Shown: positions 36,821-46,676, numbered from the stretch's first letter. The stretch: DNA of 64,000 bases from a bacterium D16-56 (GCA_003611875.1 RAYY01000010.1:52567-116566); one strand, 5' to 3'. Notes: a model not told the origin generated them from the sequence alone. Program-made: numbers and translations.

Positions 36821-37651
36821 ATGGGAAGAAAGATCATATTTTTGGATATTGACGGAACCTTAACAGAGCCAGGCAGCAATGTGCCTCCTCACTCAGCCAT
36901 ACTGGCTGTGAGAGAGGCACAGAAAAAAGGAAACTATGTGTTTCTATGTACAGGGCGCAACTATGATATGCTGTCGCCCTTGCTGCCTTTTGGATTTGAC
37001 GGGGTAGTGGCAAGCTGCGGAGGGTATATCCAGTTTGAAAATCAGGTTATCTATAACTGCCCCATGACAGCAGATCAGAAGGATAGAGCCATGAAGGTCT
37101 TAAAGGAAAACGGGGTTTTCAGAACCGTAGAGTGTATGGATGGTTCTTATACGGACGAGGGGCTGAAGGAGTTTCTGGCAAGCCATGGGGAGCAGGGAAA
37201 TAACAGTGAGCTTCTCCGATGGAGAAGACAGCTGGAGCATTCCCTGAATATCCGCCCTATGGCAGAATACAAGGGGCAGCCTGTCTATAAGATTGTGATC
37301 ATGGCGGGGAACGCTGCGCAGCTTCAGGAGCCGGAGCAGGTTTTGGGGGCAGAATTTCATCTGTGTATTCAGGAGCCGGACCGGTATGGCTTTATTAATG
37401 GCGAGGTGATCAACAGAAAGTTTGATAAGGGGAAAGGGGTAAGAAAGGTATGCGAATTTTTGCAGATCCCTTTGGAGGATACGGTGGGATTTGGCGACAG
37501 TATGAATGATAAGGAGATGCTTGAGGCAGTGGGGGTAAGTGTCTGCATGGCCAATGGAAGCAGCAAAATAAAGGAGCTGGCAGACGATGTGTGTCCGGCA
37601 GTGGGACAGGATGGACTGTATCAGGGCTTTTTGAAGCATGGGCTTTGTTAA
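36821..37651 (+). CDS. Cof-type HAD hydrolase
   Basis: A 276-residue HAD phosphatase of the Cof (IIB) subfamily. Motif I is IIFLDIDGTLTEPG with the nucleophile Asp, motif II lies in VFLCTGR, motif III is the Lys in KFDKGKGV, and motif IV is GFGDSMNDKEML. Such enzymes dephosphorylate sugar phosphates or cofactors. AGGAGG precedes the ATG. The upstream promoter carries the same operator as the PTS gene that follows, so the natural role is handling a sugar phosphate produced by that permease. Confidence 0.93.
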   Translation: MGRKIIFLDIDGTLTEPGSNVPPHSAILAVREAQKKGNYVFLCTGRNYDMLSPLLPFGFDGVVASCGGYIQFENQVIYNCPMTADQKDRAMKVLKENGVFRTVECMDGSYTDEGLKEFLASHGEQGNNSELLRWRRQLEHSLNIRPMAEYKGQPVYKIVIMAGNAAQLQEPEQVLGAEFHLCIQEPDRYGFINGEVINRKFDKGKGVRKVCEFLQIPLEDTVGFGDSMNDKEMLEAVGVSVCMANGSSKIKELADDVCPAVGQDGLYQGFLKHGLC

Positions 37652-37701
37652 GCCAGGCTGTCAGAAGGAAGATATCAATAAGGGGGAAAGCCTGATCTAC
37701 A

Positions 37702-37815
37702 TGAAATCGATTACAGTATACTGCACAAAATATGTCTTAAAATATTATTTATTATGACAGTTTACATGGTGATTGAAAAGATATATAATCCTATTATCAA
37801 ATGTAATCGATTTCA
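37702..37815 (+). promoter_or_regulatory. PTS promoter flanked by two LacI-type operators
   Basis: TTTACA at 37761-37766 and TATAAT at 37784-37789, 17 bp apart, form a near-consensus promoter. TGAAATCGATTACA lies at 37702-37715, and its exact reverse complement TGTAATCGATTTCA lies at 37802-37815, just past the expected start site. Two sites about 100 bp apart in opposite orientation suit repression by a looping tetramer. The leader beyond has small hairpins (GGATT/AATCC and CGCCG/CGGCG, near 37863-37889). Confidence 0.8.
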
Positions 37816-37943
37816 TTATTTTGGTTTCTCGATGAGAACCTGTTTCGGCGAAGCAAAGCCAGCAGGATTGGTGAATCCGCCGAAGCGGCGTGCTCTGACA
37901 CACGGATGGATATGATAAAAGGAGAAAAAGGAGAGCAAAAACA

Positions 37944-39932
37944 ATGGCTATGGATTATGGCAAGTGTGCAAGGGAGATTTTCGAGAATTTAGGCGGAAGG
38001 GAGAATCTGGTCAGTGCGGCTCACTGTGCTACCAGGCTCCGTCTGGTAACAGTAGACAATGGGAAGATCGATATGAAGAAGCTGGAAAATATTGAAGGGA
38101 TTAAGGGGGTATTCAGCAATAACGGACAGCTTCAGCTTATTATTGGCACAGGGACGGTAAACAAGGTGTATGATGAGTTTTTAAAGGTCAGCGGTATGAC
38201 AGCAGCCACCAAGGAAGATGTAAAGGCTGCCGCGGCGGCAAAGCAGCCCATTCCCAAGCAGATGGTAAAAGCAATGGGGGATGTGTTTGTTCCGATTCTG
38301 CCGGCGATCGTAGCTTCGGGCCTGATGATGGGGTTGGTGGAAGCGTTGGGAAAAGCCCTTCCTGCCTTTGCGGGAAGTGACTGGTACGGGATTCTGGATC
38401 TTTTGGCCAACACGGCTTTTGTATTTCTCCCGGTGCTGATTGCCGTGTCTGCAGCCAGGGTTTTTGGCGGAAACATTTTTCTGGGCGGGGTTATTGGCAT
38501 GATCATGATTCATCCGAATCTGATTAATGCCTGGTCTGTAGGGAGCCTGGATCCGTCTCAGATTCCGGTATGGCATCTGTTAGGCTTTTCTATTCGGCAG
38601 GTGGGGTATCAGGGACATGTGATTCCGGTGATTATTGCTGTGTGGATCATGTGTCAGTTGGAGAGGTGGCTTCACAAGCATGTGCCGGAGATGATTGATC
38701 TGTTCGTAACGCCGTTATGTACGGTAATGATCACGGCATTTCTGACATTGGGACTGATCGGGCCGGTGTTTTCCACAGCGGAGAATTACATATTAAGCTT
38801 TGCTCAGTGGATCATTACGGTGGGACACGGAATCGGGGCTATGATTATGGGAGCTCTGTACCCCTTTACGGTGGTGTGCGGAATCCATCATATGTATAAT
38901 GTGATTGAGGCTGGAATGCTGTCTGCGGCCGGCGGATTAAATACCTGGATGCCCATTGCCTCGGCGGCAAACTTCGCACAGGGAGCAGCCTGTCTGGCAG
39001 TAGGATTGAAATCGAAAAATCACAGGACGAAGGCAGTGGCGATTCCGTCATCCTTGTCTGCTGCACTGGGCATTACAGAGCCGGCTATTTTCGGCGTGAA
39101 CCTGCGGTTTATGAAGCCTTTGCTGTGCGGCATGGCAGGCGGTGCCTGTGGAGCGGTGCTAGGGGCAATATTCCGCATCGGAGCAACTTCTTATGGGGTG
39201 ACTGGCCTTCCGGGATTTTTGATCACATTGGATTATACGGTCCAGTACGCCATGGTTCTGGTTGTATCTTTTATTGTTTCCTTTGTCCTGACTTGGGCTT
39301 TGTGGAGAGAGGACGGGGAAGATGAGGGGAAAACCGAGAAGAAGGCAAGGTCTCAGGGGGAGCCTGGGACGGCAGAAAAAGATGAGGATCAGAAAACGGA
39401 TGGTCAGGAAAGGGATCATCAAGGGGAGAATTTGATCATAGATCAGCTTCTGGCTGCAATGCCGCAGATTGATCCAGAGGCAAATACATTGTATGCTCCG
39501 GTAAAGGGAAATGTTATCAGCCGAGATGCGATTCCTGATGAGACCTTTGCATCGGGTATGTTAGGAGACGGCGTGGGAATTGAGCCGGAGGCAGGGGTTG
39601 TGGTGGCGCCATGTGATGGGGAGATCGCATCGCTTACCGATACCCGACATGCCATTGGGATGGTTGGTGCCGGAGGTCTGGAGCTTCTGATCCATGTAGG
39701 GGTGGATACGGTCAATATGAAAGGGGATGGCTTTGAGCTGTTTGTGAAAATGGGGGATAAGGTAAAGACAGGACAAAAGCTTCTGACCTTTGATATTGAA
39801 AAGATCAAGGCCGGCGGCTACAGTACTACCACGGCGGTTTTGGTGGCAAATACTTATCAGTTCTCTGCCTGCAGGGTGGAAAAGACAGGAAAGTCAGAGC
39901 TGCTGGACAAAATTGTGGTGCTGGAAAAATAA
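37944..39932 (+). CDS. PTS permease EIIBCA, sucrose/trehalose type
   Basis: A 662-residue phosphotransferase permease. EIIB (1-80) has the phospho-Cys28 in SAAHCATRLRL. EIIC (about 105-455) is the membrane channel, including GHGIGAMIMGALYPF and GITEPAIFGVNLRF. A charged linker (about 455-505) leads to a Crr-like EIIA with His584 in LLIHVGVDTV. The EIIC resembles the sucrose/trehalose branch of the glucose superfamily (SIRQVGYQGHVIPV), but substrate is not certain and no phosphoglucosidase or sucrose-6-phosphate hydrolase gene is adjacent. It is controlled by the operators upstream. Confidence 0.92.
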   Translation: MAMDYGKCAREIFENLGGRENLVSAAHCATRLRLVTVDNGKIDMKKLENIEGIKGVFSNNGQLQLIIGTGTVNKVYDEFLKVSGMTAATKEDVKAAAAAKQPIPKQMVKAMGDVFVPILPAIVASGLMMGLVEALGKALPAFAGSDWYGILDLLANTAFVFLPVLIAVSAARVFGGNIFLGGVIGMIMIHPNLINAWSVGSLDPSQIPVWHLLGFSIRQVGYQGHVIPVIIAVWIMCQLERWLHKHVPEMIDLFVTPLCTVMITAFLTLGLIGPVFSTAENYILSFAQWIITVGHGIGAMIMGALYPFTVVCGIHHMYNVIEAGMLSAAGGLNTWMPIASAANFAQGAACLAVGLKSKNHRTKAVAIPSSLSAALGITEPAIFGVNLRFMKPLLCGMAGGACGAVLGAIFRIGATSYGVTGLPGFLITLDYTVQYAMVLVVSFIVSFVLTWALWREDGEDEGKTEKKARSQGEPGTAEKDEDQKTDGQERDHQGENLIIDQLLAAMPQIDPEANTLYAPVKGNVISRDAIPDETFASGMLGDGVGIEPEAGVVVAPCDGEIASLTDTRHAIGMVGAGGLELLIHVGVDTVNMKGDGFELFVKMGDKVKTGQKLLTFDIEKIKAGGYSTTTAVLVANTYQFSACRVEKTGKSELLDKIVVLEK

Positions 39933-40004
39933 CACTCAGAAAATCAGAGCATAGAAATCAGGAAAAGAAGATCCGGCAAAAGAAAAGCAGACAACAAAAA
40001 AGAG

Positions 40005-40062
40005 ACCAGCAAAAGGAGCTGCCGCACGAAGGAATTTGGTGCGCAGTTCCTTTTGCTGGTTT
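40005..40062 (+). terminator. Hairpin terminator after the PTS gene
   Basis: ACCAGCAAAAGGAGCTGC at 40005-40022 pairs with GCAGTTCCTTTTGCTGGT at 40043-40060 with a single mismatch and a 20-base loop, followed by TTAT. The flanking A-run on the left would make it functional on the other strand too. Confidence 0.75.
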
Positions 40063-40090
40063 ATAATCCGCAATAAGCTTTCAGGATTGG

Positions 40091-40119
40091 TTGAAAAAAA
40101 AACAGTAAGATGGTAGAAT
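40091..40119 (+). promoter_or_regulatory. Promoter of the hybrid kinase
   Basis: TTGAAA at 40091-40096 and TAGAAT at 40114-40119 with 17-bp spacing, about 75 bp before the ATG at 40195. Confidence 0.65.
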
Positions 40120-40194
40120 GGGAAAGAAAAAGGCAGCAGTTGGAATTAAATGACAGCACGGATTGAAACGGATCAAGAATGGCAGGAGCAGAAA

Positions 40195-43014
40195 ATGGAT
40201 GAATCACAAAAGCATGGCAGAAACGAAGTACAACAGAGGAATCAGACGATTGCCTTTGCCCTTTTGGGTGGGGCAATAATTGCGGCGATTCTTCTGATTA
40301 CCACAGTCTGGGCATCGAATAAGGCGAGAATCAGCCTCCGGCGCGGATCAGTATGATTTTCTTTCTCAGGAGCTGACAGAGCCTGTCATTCAAACGCAGA
40401 ATCTTTATGAAGCCAAGAAGCAGGTTATCCTTGCCATTCCGGTGGAGGATGTTTTTTTCAGGGAGTACGGATCAAGACATGCTTTACCCAGATCAATATC
40501 AGCGAAATGTTAAGCTCCTTGACCCTGCAGACCAATAACAATGAAACTTATTGTAATCTCTATTACCGCAATGGGGAGAGTCTGACCAATGACAATTTTG
40601 GTTATCTTTCGGCTGGAAAGAATCTGCTTTCCGAACTAAAGAAGGCAGAGATGAAGGCTGGTTCCAGCTATGAGCGGCTGAAGGAGGATTTTGACAAGGG
40701 AAGGGGAGGACAGGTCTCTTTCCAATATCAAGGGGAAGATGAGGAGCTGTGCTATGTTCCGGTAGAGGGGACGGATTGGATGCTGACTATTTTGATCCAG
40801 AATAATGTGGTCAGCAGCCAGATTGGCTCTATCAGCTCTGCTATGATGAGACGCAGCATTATACAGATCGCTGTCACCGTGTTTGCGATGCTGGTGGTAT
40901 TTTCTCTTTTGATCTATCAGTACCGAAGGAGCGCAGACTTTCTTCTGGAACAGGAAAAGGCGGACAGCAACCGGATCCGGTCTGCTTATGCCCAAATTGC
41001 GAGAGAACAGACAGCGATGGATAATATTCATGCAGCCATGGGATCCGGCTCGTGGAGCATGGAATTTAATGCCAAGGGGGAGATGGTTTCCTGTACCTGG
41101 TCCGATGTTTTCCGGAAAATGGTAGGGTATGAGAGTGAGAAGGATTTCCCTAACCGTATCGAATCCTGGTCTGATCTGCTGCATCAAGAAGAAAGGGAGA
41201 ACATACTGAAGGAGTATTGGAATACCGTAAATGATTATACCAATGAGAAAACATATGATGTAGAGTATCGTCTTTTGACCAGACATGCCGGATGGAGGTG
41301 GTTTCATGCAGCCGGCCGTTTGTCCAGGCGTGAGGATGGTTCACCTGTTACCTTTGTGGGTCTTTTTGTGGATATTAATGATGAAAAGCAGATGAAGCAG
41401 CAGCTTGAGCGGCAGAAGATTGATCTGGAGGATGTACTTGCAGCGGCTCAGCATGCCAACAAGGCAAAGACCACCTTTCTCAATAATATGTCCCATGATA
41501 TCCGCACTCCCATGAATGCGATCATTGGTTTTACCTCTCTTGCAGCAGCTCACATTGACAACAGGGAGCAGGTTCAGGATTATTTGTCCAAGATCACCAC
41601 ATCCAGCAACCATCTTTTAAGCCTGATCAATGATGTGCTGGATATGAGCCGCATAGAAAGCGGAAAGGTAAAAATCGAGGAAAAGGAGACATATCTTCCG
41701 GAGGTGATGCATGATTTAAAGACGATTGTGCAGGCGGATATCACCTCCCGTCAGTTGGAATTTTATATTGATACGGCAGATGTGGTGAACGAACATATTT
41801 TATGCGATAAGCTCAGGCTGAATCAGGTGCTTTTGAATCTTTTGAGCAATGCCATGAAATTTACCAAGCCCGGAGGCATGGTCAGCGTCCGTATCCTGCA
41901 GAAGGGAAATGCGCCGGATGGATTTGCATCCTATGAATTTCAGGTGAAGGATACGGGAATGGGCATGAGCAAAGAATTTTTAGAGCATGTTTTTGAACCC
42001 TTTGAGCGGGAAAAGACCAGTACCGTCAGCGGGATTCAGGGAACGGGTCTGGGAATGGCGATCACCAAGAATATTGTGGACATGATGGGCGGCGTCATTA
42101 CGGTGGTCAGTGAGGAGGGAAAGGGCAGTACCTTTACGGTGGATCTGCAATTCCGTGTCTGCTCCGGCCCGGTTAGGCAGGATGAGATTCCGGAGCTAAA
42201 GGGATTTCGGGCTCTGGTAGCGGATGATGATTTCAACACTTGTTCCAGTGTTACCAAGATGCTTTCCACCATCGGTATGAGGCCGGACTGGACTACCTCA
42301 GGCAAGGAGGCTGTGCTTCGGACCAAGCTTGCCAGGGAGCAGAATGACAGCTATAGGGCTTACATAATTGACTGGCTGATGCCGGACATGAACGGGATTG
42401 AGGTGGTCAGACGTATACGTGGGATGATCGGGGATGAGGCTCCCATTATTATTCTTACTGCCTATGACTGGTCGGATATTGAGGAGGAGGCCAGAAAGGC
42501 AGGAGTGACTGCATTCTGCTCAAAGCCTATTTTCATGTCTGAGCTGAGGGAGATCTTAGAATCGCCGTTTGCGATTCAGGGTATGAGCAGCGAGGACCAG
42601 AGGGTTTTGTCTTTTGAAGGAAGGAAGATTCTTCTGGTGGAGGACAATGAGCTGAACCAGGAGATTGCTGTGGAAATTCTTCAGGAAACAGGCTTTATTA
42701 TGGATGTGGCAGACGATGGGGCGGTGGCAGTAGAGAAGATCAAGGAGTCTGAGCCTGGCCGGTATGATCTGATCCTGATGGATATCCAGATGCCGATTCT
42801 CAACGGATACGAGGCCACAAAACAGATTCGGGCGCTGAATAAGCCTGGAGTTTCGGATATTCCCATTATTGCCATGACTGCCAATGCCTTTGATGAGGAT
42901 AAAAAGGCAGCCTTTGCAGCAGGGATGAACGGCCATATTGCCAAGCCTATTGACATACCGAAGCTGATGGAGCTTTTGACAGAGATATTAAAAGAGACTG
43001 ACGATTCGATCTGA
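40195..43014 (+). pseudogene. Hybrid sensor histidine kinase with two frameshifts
   Basis: The gene starts at 40195 (AGGAG at 40184-40188) with a membrane helix (IAFALLGGAIIAAILLI). The frame then stops at 40356. Coding character continues in the +1 frame from about 40330 to 40452 (GADQYDFLSQELTEPV; AIPVEDVFF), and returns to the first frame near a run of seven Ts at 40452-40458, running on to 43014. The two shifts cancel. Downstream parts are intact: extracytoplasmic sensor, second helix (IIQIAVTVFAMLVVFSLLI), PAS, HisKA with NNMSHDIRTPMNA, HATPase, and two receivers (IIDWLMPDMNG; LILMDIQMPILNG). It may be a true pseudogene, a sequencing error at the homopolymer, or produce a shorter kinase from an internal start. 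It sits between PTS and lacI genes, so a sugar-sensing role is plausible. Confidence 0.75.
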
Positions 43015-43074
43015 CAAGGCAGAAGGAACTAAGAAAAAGTATTTGGCTGTGTGGAAGCAGGAGATGGAGAGCTT

Positions 43075-44073
43075 ATGAATATTGCAGAGATTGCCAGGCG
43101 GGCGGGGGTGTCCAGTGCAGCCGTGTCCCGCTATTTCAATCATGGGTATATATCAGAGGAGAAGCGGGAGAAAATCCGGTTGGTGGTGGAGGAGACCGGA
43201 TACAGGCCGTCTCTTCAGGCCCAGACTTTGCGGACCAGAAAGACAAAGCTGATCGGGGTGATTCTGCCTAAGATCGACTCTGCGGTGGCCATCGGCAATA
43301 TGGTGGCAGGAATCCTTTCCGTGCTGAATGAAAAGGGATATCAGCTTTTGCTGGCAGATACCCAGAACAACCCGGAAAAGGAGCTGGAATATCTGTCAGT
43401 TTTTAATGAGAAGCAGGTGGATGGGGTGATTTTTATTGCCACAGTGTTTTCCAATGCCCACAAGAAGGCGCTGAAAAATATGCAGGTTCCGGCAGTCTTG
43501 GCAGGGCAGCTTTTGCCGGGATTTCACTGTGTTTATCATGATGATTACCATGCGGTTTATGACATGACCCGGCTGGTTCTGGAAAGGGGGAGAAACCGGC
43601 TGGGCTTTGTCAGTGTTCTTCACCAGGACAGGGCAGCCGGGCTGGAGCGGTATCGGGGATTTTGTGATGCGGTGAGGGAATTTGGGCTGGAAAATCTGGA
43701 GAACCAGTATGTTATTGCGGATTTTACAATGGAGTCGGGATACGAAAAAGGGAGAGAGATGTGGAAGAAATTCGGAAGCCTGGACGGGATTCTCTGTGCT
43801 ACGGATTCCATTGCCATTGGGGTGATGCAGTATTTAAAGGAGCAGGGGATGAAGATCCCTGAGGATGTTATGGTGACCGGACACGGGGATTCGCTTCTTT
43901 CCAAGGTGGTGACCCCGACCCTTACCACCATACGATATTCCTATGAGGAGAGCGGACGTTTCGCTGCGTCCATGCTTTTGGAGATATTGGAGAAAGGGGA
44001 AAGTTCGGCAAGAGAGATCAAGATGGGATATGAGCTTGTGGAGAAGGAGTCTACAAACGACACAAAAGCATAG
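43075..44073 (+). CDS. LacI-family transcriptional regulator
   Basis: A 332-residue repressor. The N-terminal helix-turn-helix is MNIAEIARRAGVSSAAVSRYFN, followed by the hinge YRPSLQAQTLRTRKTKLIG and a periplasmic-binding-like sugar domain ending in LTTIRYSYEESGRFA. ATG 43075 gives the family N-terminus; a GTG at 43051 adds eight residues. It is the obvious candidate to bind the TGAAATCGATTACA sites at the HAD and PTS promoters; ATCGAT-centred palindromes are plausible LacI-family targets. No copy of the operator is seen before this gene, so it does not look autoregulated. Confidence 0.92.
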   Translation: MNIAEIARRAGVSSAAVSRYFNHGYISEEKREKIRLVVEETGYRPSLQAQTLRTRKTKLIGVILPKIDSAVAIGNMVAGILSVLNEKGYQLLLADTQNNPEKELEYLSVFNEKQVDGVIFIATVFSNAHKKALKNMQVPAVLAGQLLPGFHCVYHDDYHAVYDMTRLVLERGRNRLGFVSVLHQDRAAGLERYRGFCDAVREFGLENLENQYVIADFTMESGYEKGREMWKKFGSLDGILCATDSIAIGVMQYLKEQGMKIPEDVMVTGHGDSLLSKVVTPTLTTIRYSYEESGRFAASMLLEILEKGESSAREIKMGYELVEKESTNDTKA

Positions 44074-44198
44074 GAGATTTTAAACGAGTTTTATTGTGTC
44101 ATTTTGTCGAAAAGTGGAAGAAAAACCAGAATTTAAGCGGTCAGGAGAGAAAAAAACCATATTTTTTCCGGTAAAGTGGGAGAAATATGGTTAAAATT

Positions 44199-44227
44199 TT
44201 GCTTTTTTTGGGAATATGTGGTATAAT
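44199..44227 (+). promoter_or_regulatory. Promoter of the DUF4015 lipoprotein
   Basis: TTGCTT at 44199-44204 and TATAAT at 44222-44227, 17 bp apart, with TGTGG just before the -10 element. Confidence 0.7.
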
Positions 44228-44347
44228 GAGAACACTTAGCGAGGTTTTGTACGAGCTTAAAAAGCTGGACAGTGGTTTGAATTGCCTAAACGGCTGAAAA
44301 CAGAGAACAGATGGGTACCTAAAGACAGGATCGAGGACAGGAAAATT

Positions 44348-45781
44348 ATGAGAAGAATAATTTTACTGCTTTTGATGTGTCTGTTTCTTCTGACGGGTAT
44401 TTTGGCAGGATGCGGCAGGCTGGATGAGATAGACCGGTCTGCCACTACGCCGGCGCCCGTGGTGGTAGCACGGGGGGAAACCGTGGCGGGAGACAACGGA
44501 CAGGAGCAGGATGATGATGAGACAGAGCCGGAGCTGCAGATTGGAGAGATCGTGATTGATACGACTCAGGAGCGGGCGCCGGTCAAGGTGAAGGGGATTT
44601 ATATTTCTGCTTATGTGGCAGGCACTCCCAGTATGGTGGACAGCCTGCTGGCAGAGATTGAGAAGACAGAGATCAATACCTTGGTCATTGATTTAAAGGA
44701 TGATTTTGGACGGGTGGCCTGTGAGATGAATTCGCCGCTGGTGGAGGAGCTGGGTTCCGTGAAAGTCCATATCCGGGATATGGAGGGATTGATGGAGAAG
44801 CTGCAGCAGCGGAATATCTATGCCATTGCCCGGATTCCTGCTTTTCGTGATGCCCATCTTGGAAAAGTGCGTCCGGAGTGGTGTGTTCAGTATTCGGACG
44901 GTACTTTATTTACGGACAAAGACGGGAATGCATGGGTGAATCCTTACAAAAGGGAGGCGTGGGACTATCTGGTGGAGATTGGAATCCAGGCTAAAAAGCT
45001 GGGATTTCAGGAGGTGCAGTTTGACTATCTGAGATTTTGCACAGAGACTTCCATGAAGGATGTGGTATTTGACGAGGCGGATACCCAGGGACGTTCCCGG
45101 ACAGACGTGATCTGTGAGTTTATGGAATATGCTTACCGGAAGCTGAAAGCCCAGGGTCTTTTTGTGTCTGCGGATGTGTATGGTTCGATTATCAACAGCG
45201 GCGTAAATGCCAATGCAGTGGGACAGATTTACGGTGAATTGGCAAAGCATGTGGATTATATCAGCCCTATGATTTATCCTTCCCATTACGGGGACGGATA
45301 TTATGGAATTGATTATCCGGATATGCATCCATATAAGGTGATCACAGCGGCGCTGCAGGATTCCCGCCGAGAACTGCATTTTGCCCGGGAGGGGCAGGAG
45401 CATATGGCCATTGTGCGGCCCTGGCTGCAGGATTTTACCGCGTCCTGGCTGAAGCATTATATTCCCTATGGGCCAGATCAGGTTCGGGAGCAGATTCAGG
45501 CCACCTATGATGCAGGGTATGACGAGTGGCTTTTGTGGGATGCTTCGTGCCGATATGATTGGGACGGGCTTTTGACGCCGGAGGATGCAAAGGCGGAGGC
45601 AGATTGGATCGCGCAGTCAAGGGCAGCCTTGCCGGATGCTGAGATTGTGCCGGATACGGCTGCGGCAGCGCCTACAGCGACTGCAGTGCCTTCTGAGGGA
45701 GCCAGGGTTCCCAGGATAGAGGAGGGGCCAGTGCCTACCGGGTCAGCAGGTCCTACGGTGGGAGCTTATATCGGGGATTGA
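44348..45781 (+). CDS. DUF4015 glycoside hydrolase-like lipoprotein
   Basis: A 477-residue lipoprotein. The signal peptide MRRIILLLLMCLFLLTGILAGC ends in a lipobox. A low-complexity acidic linker (to about 80) leads to a TIM-barrel-type DUF4015 domain: VKGIYISAYVAG, INTLVIDLKDDFG, IYAIARIPAFRD, VQFDYLRFCTE, YISPMIYPSHYG and WLLWDASCRYDW. Conserved acidic residues in these strands suggest a glycan hydrolase or a related wall enzyme, but activity is unproven. The last 50 residues are a Pro/Ala/Thr-rich tail. ATG 44348 was chosen for the signal peptide; the earlier TTG frame start is spurious. Confidence 0.88.
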   Translation: MRRIILLLLMCLFLLTGILAGCGRLDEIDRSATTPAPVVVARGETVAGDNGQEQDDDETEPELQIGEIVIDTTQERAPVKVKGIYISAYVAGTPSMVDSLLAEIEKTEINTLVIDLKDDFGRVACEMNSPLVEELGSVKVHIRDMEGLMEKLQQRNIYAIARIPAFRDAHLGKVRPEWCVQYSDGTLFTDKDGNAWVNPYKREAWDYLVEIGIQAKKLGFQEVQFDYLRFCTETSMKDVVFDEADTQGRSRTDVICEFMEYAYRKLKAQGLFVSADVYGSIINSGVNANAVGQIYGELAKHVDYISPMIYPSHYGDGYYGIDYPDMHPYKVITAALQDSRRELHFAREGQEHMAIVRPWLQDFTASWLKHYIPYGPDQVREQIQATYDAGYDEWLLWDASCRYDWDGLLTPEDAKAEADWIAQSRAALPDAEIVPDTAAAAPTATAVPSEGARVPRIEEGPVPTGSAGPTVGAYIGD

Positions 45782-45790
45782 GGAAAGTCA

Positions 45791-45823
45791 AAGTGCGGGA
45801 CTTGAAAAAGCGCCGCACTTTTT
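45791..45823 (+). terminator. Terminator after the DUF4015 gene
   Basis: AAGTGCGG at 45791-45798 and CCGCACTT at 45813-45820 form an 8-bp stem with a 14-base loop, followed by a T-run to 45823. Confidence 0.88.
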
Positions 45824-45943
45824 GTATACTTTGATGTGCGAAGCACACCCTCCTCGTTAGAGGAATGAGTTAAGGGGTGCTCGGAGAGTATACTTTGATG
45901 TGCGAAGCACACCCTCCTCGTTAGAGGAATGAGTTAAGGGTGC
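45824..45943 (+). repeat. 56-bp intergenic direct repeat, two copies
   Basis: Two copies, 45824-45880 and 45888-45943, begin GTATACTTTGATGTGCGAAG and end GAGTTAAGG(G)GTGC; they differ by a single G. Each contains small hairpins, TGTGC-GAA-GCACA and CCTC/GAGG. A third, decayed start (GTATGTTTTGATGTGC) lies at about 45951-45966. They fill the gap before the DUF1653 gene and resemble short palindromic intergenic elements. Confidence 0.9.
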
Positions 45944-46002
45944 CCTTTGGGTATGTTTTGATGTGCAGGATAGGGAAAGCAGCAAAGGAAAGGGAGAGAT
46001 AG

Positions 46003-46518
46003 ATGGAGAGAAAGGTATGTCCGGGGGAGATTTACCGGCATTTTAAGGGGAATTTGTATCAGATTGTGACAGTGGCCAGGCACTCGGAGACCGGGGAGGC
46101 CATGGTGGTGTATCAGGCTCTCTATGGGGATTTTGGGGTGTATGTGAGACCTTTTGAGATGTTTGTCAGTCAGGTGGACAGGGAAAAATATCCGGACGCT
46201 GCTCAGCAGTACCGTTTTGAGAAGGCGCAGATCATAAAAGAGAAGGGAAAGGAAACGTTCTCAAGCAGTGTGGAAATTCGGGAGGAGGATGAGGAGGAGC
46301 CTAACGGAGAGCTGATGGCATTTTTGGACGCAGAAGATGCGGAAGAAAAGATTGCATGCCTGCGAAGGATGAAAGGGTCTGCGTCCCAGTCGGATCTGGA
46401 GAGTATCTATGTGGTTTTGGATATAAAGCCTCAGCCCGGAACCATTGAGGAGCAGCTTGAGGGGATTATTGGATTGCTTGCCATGCAGAAGCGGTATGAA
46501 GGGGGAAGACTGCGCTGA
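46003..46518 (+). CDS. DUF1653-domain protein
   Basis: A 171-residue cytoplasmic protein. Residues 5-55 match DUF1653: GEIYRHFKGNLYQIVTVA, HSETGEAMVVYQALYG and VYVRPFEMF. The rest is acidic and helical with no recognised domain. The domain's function is unknown; its fold is small and beta-rich. It precedes uvrC by 158 bp, a gap that holds repeat elements. Confidence 0.9.
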   Translation: MERKVCPGEIYRHFKGNLYQIVTVARHSETGEAMVVYQALYGDFGVYVRPFEMFVSQVDREKYPDAAQQYRFEKAQIIKEKGKETFSSSVEIREEDEEEPNGELMAFLDAEDAEEKIACLRRMKGSASQSDLESIYVVLDIKPQPGTIEEQLEGIIGLLAMQKRYEGGRLR

Positions 46519-46533
46519 GATTCCGTGCTGCAA

Positions 46534-46645
46534 GGGATACCCAAAAGGGTATCCCTGAATGCATGCTCCTTCGAGGGGGTTCATGCTATTTGGAATACCC
46601 AAAAGGAACCTGAATGCATGCCCCTTCGGAGCAGGGGCACTTTGT
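46534..46645 (+). repeat. Imperfect intergenic repeats with hairpins before uvrC
   Basis: GGGATACCC at 46534-46542 and GGGTATCCC at 46547-46555 form a perfect 9-bp stem with an AAAA loop. CTGAATGCATGC then occurs at about 46555-46566 and again at about 46610-46621, each followed by a CCTTCG hairpin; the second is preceded by a diverged ATACCCAAAAGG. No T-run follows. This looks like another short palindromic repeat family rather than a terminator. Confidence 0.7.
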
Positions 46646-46676
46646 GCCATAAGGGATAGGGAAAGGGGATAAGATT

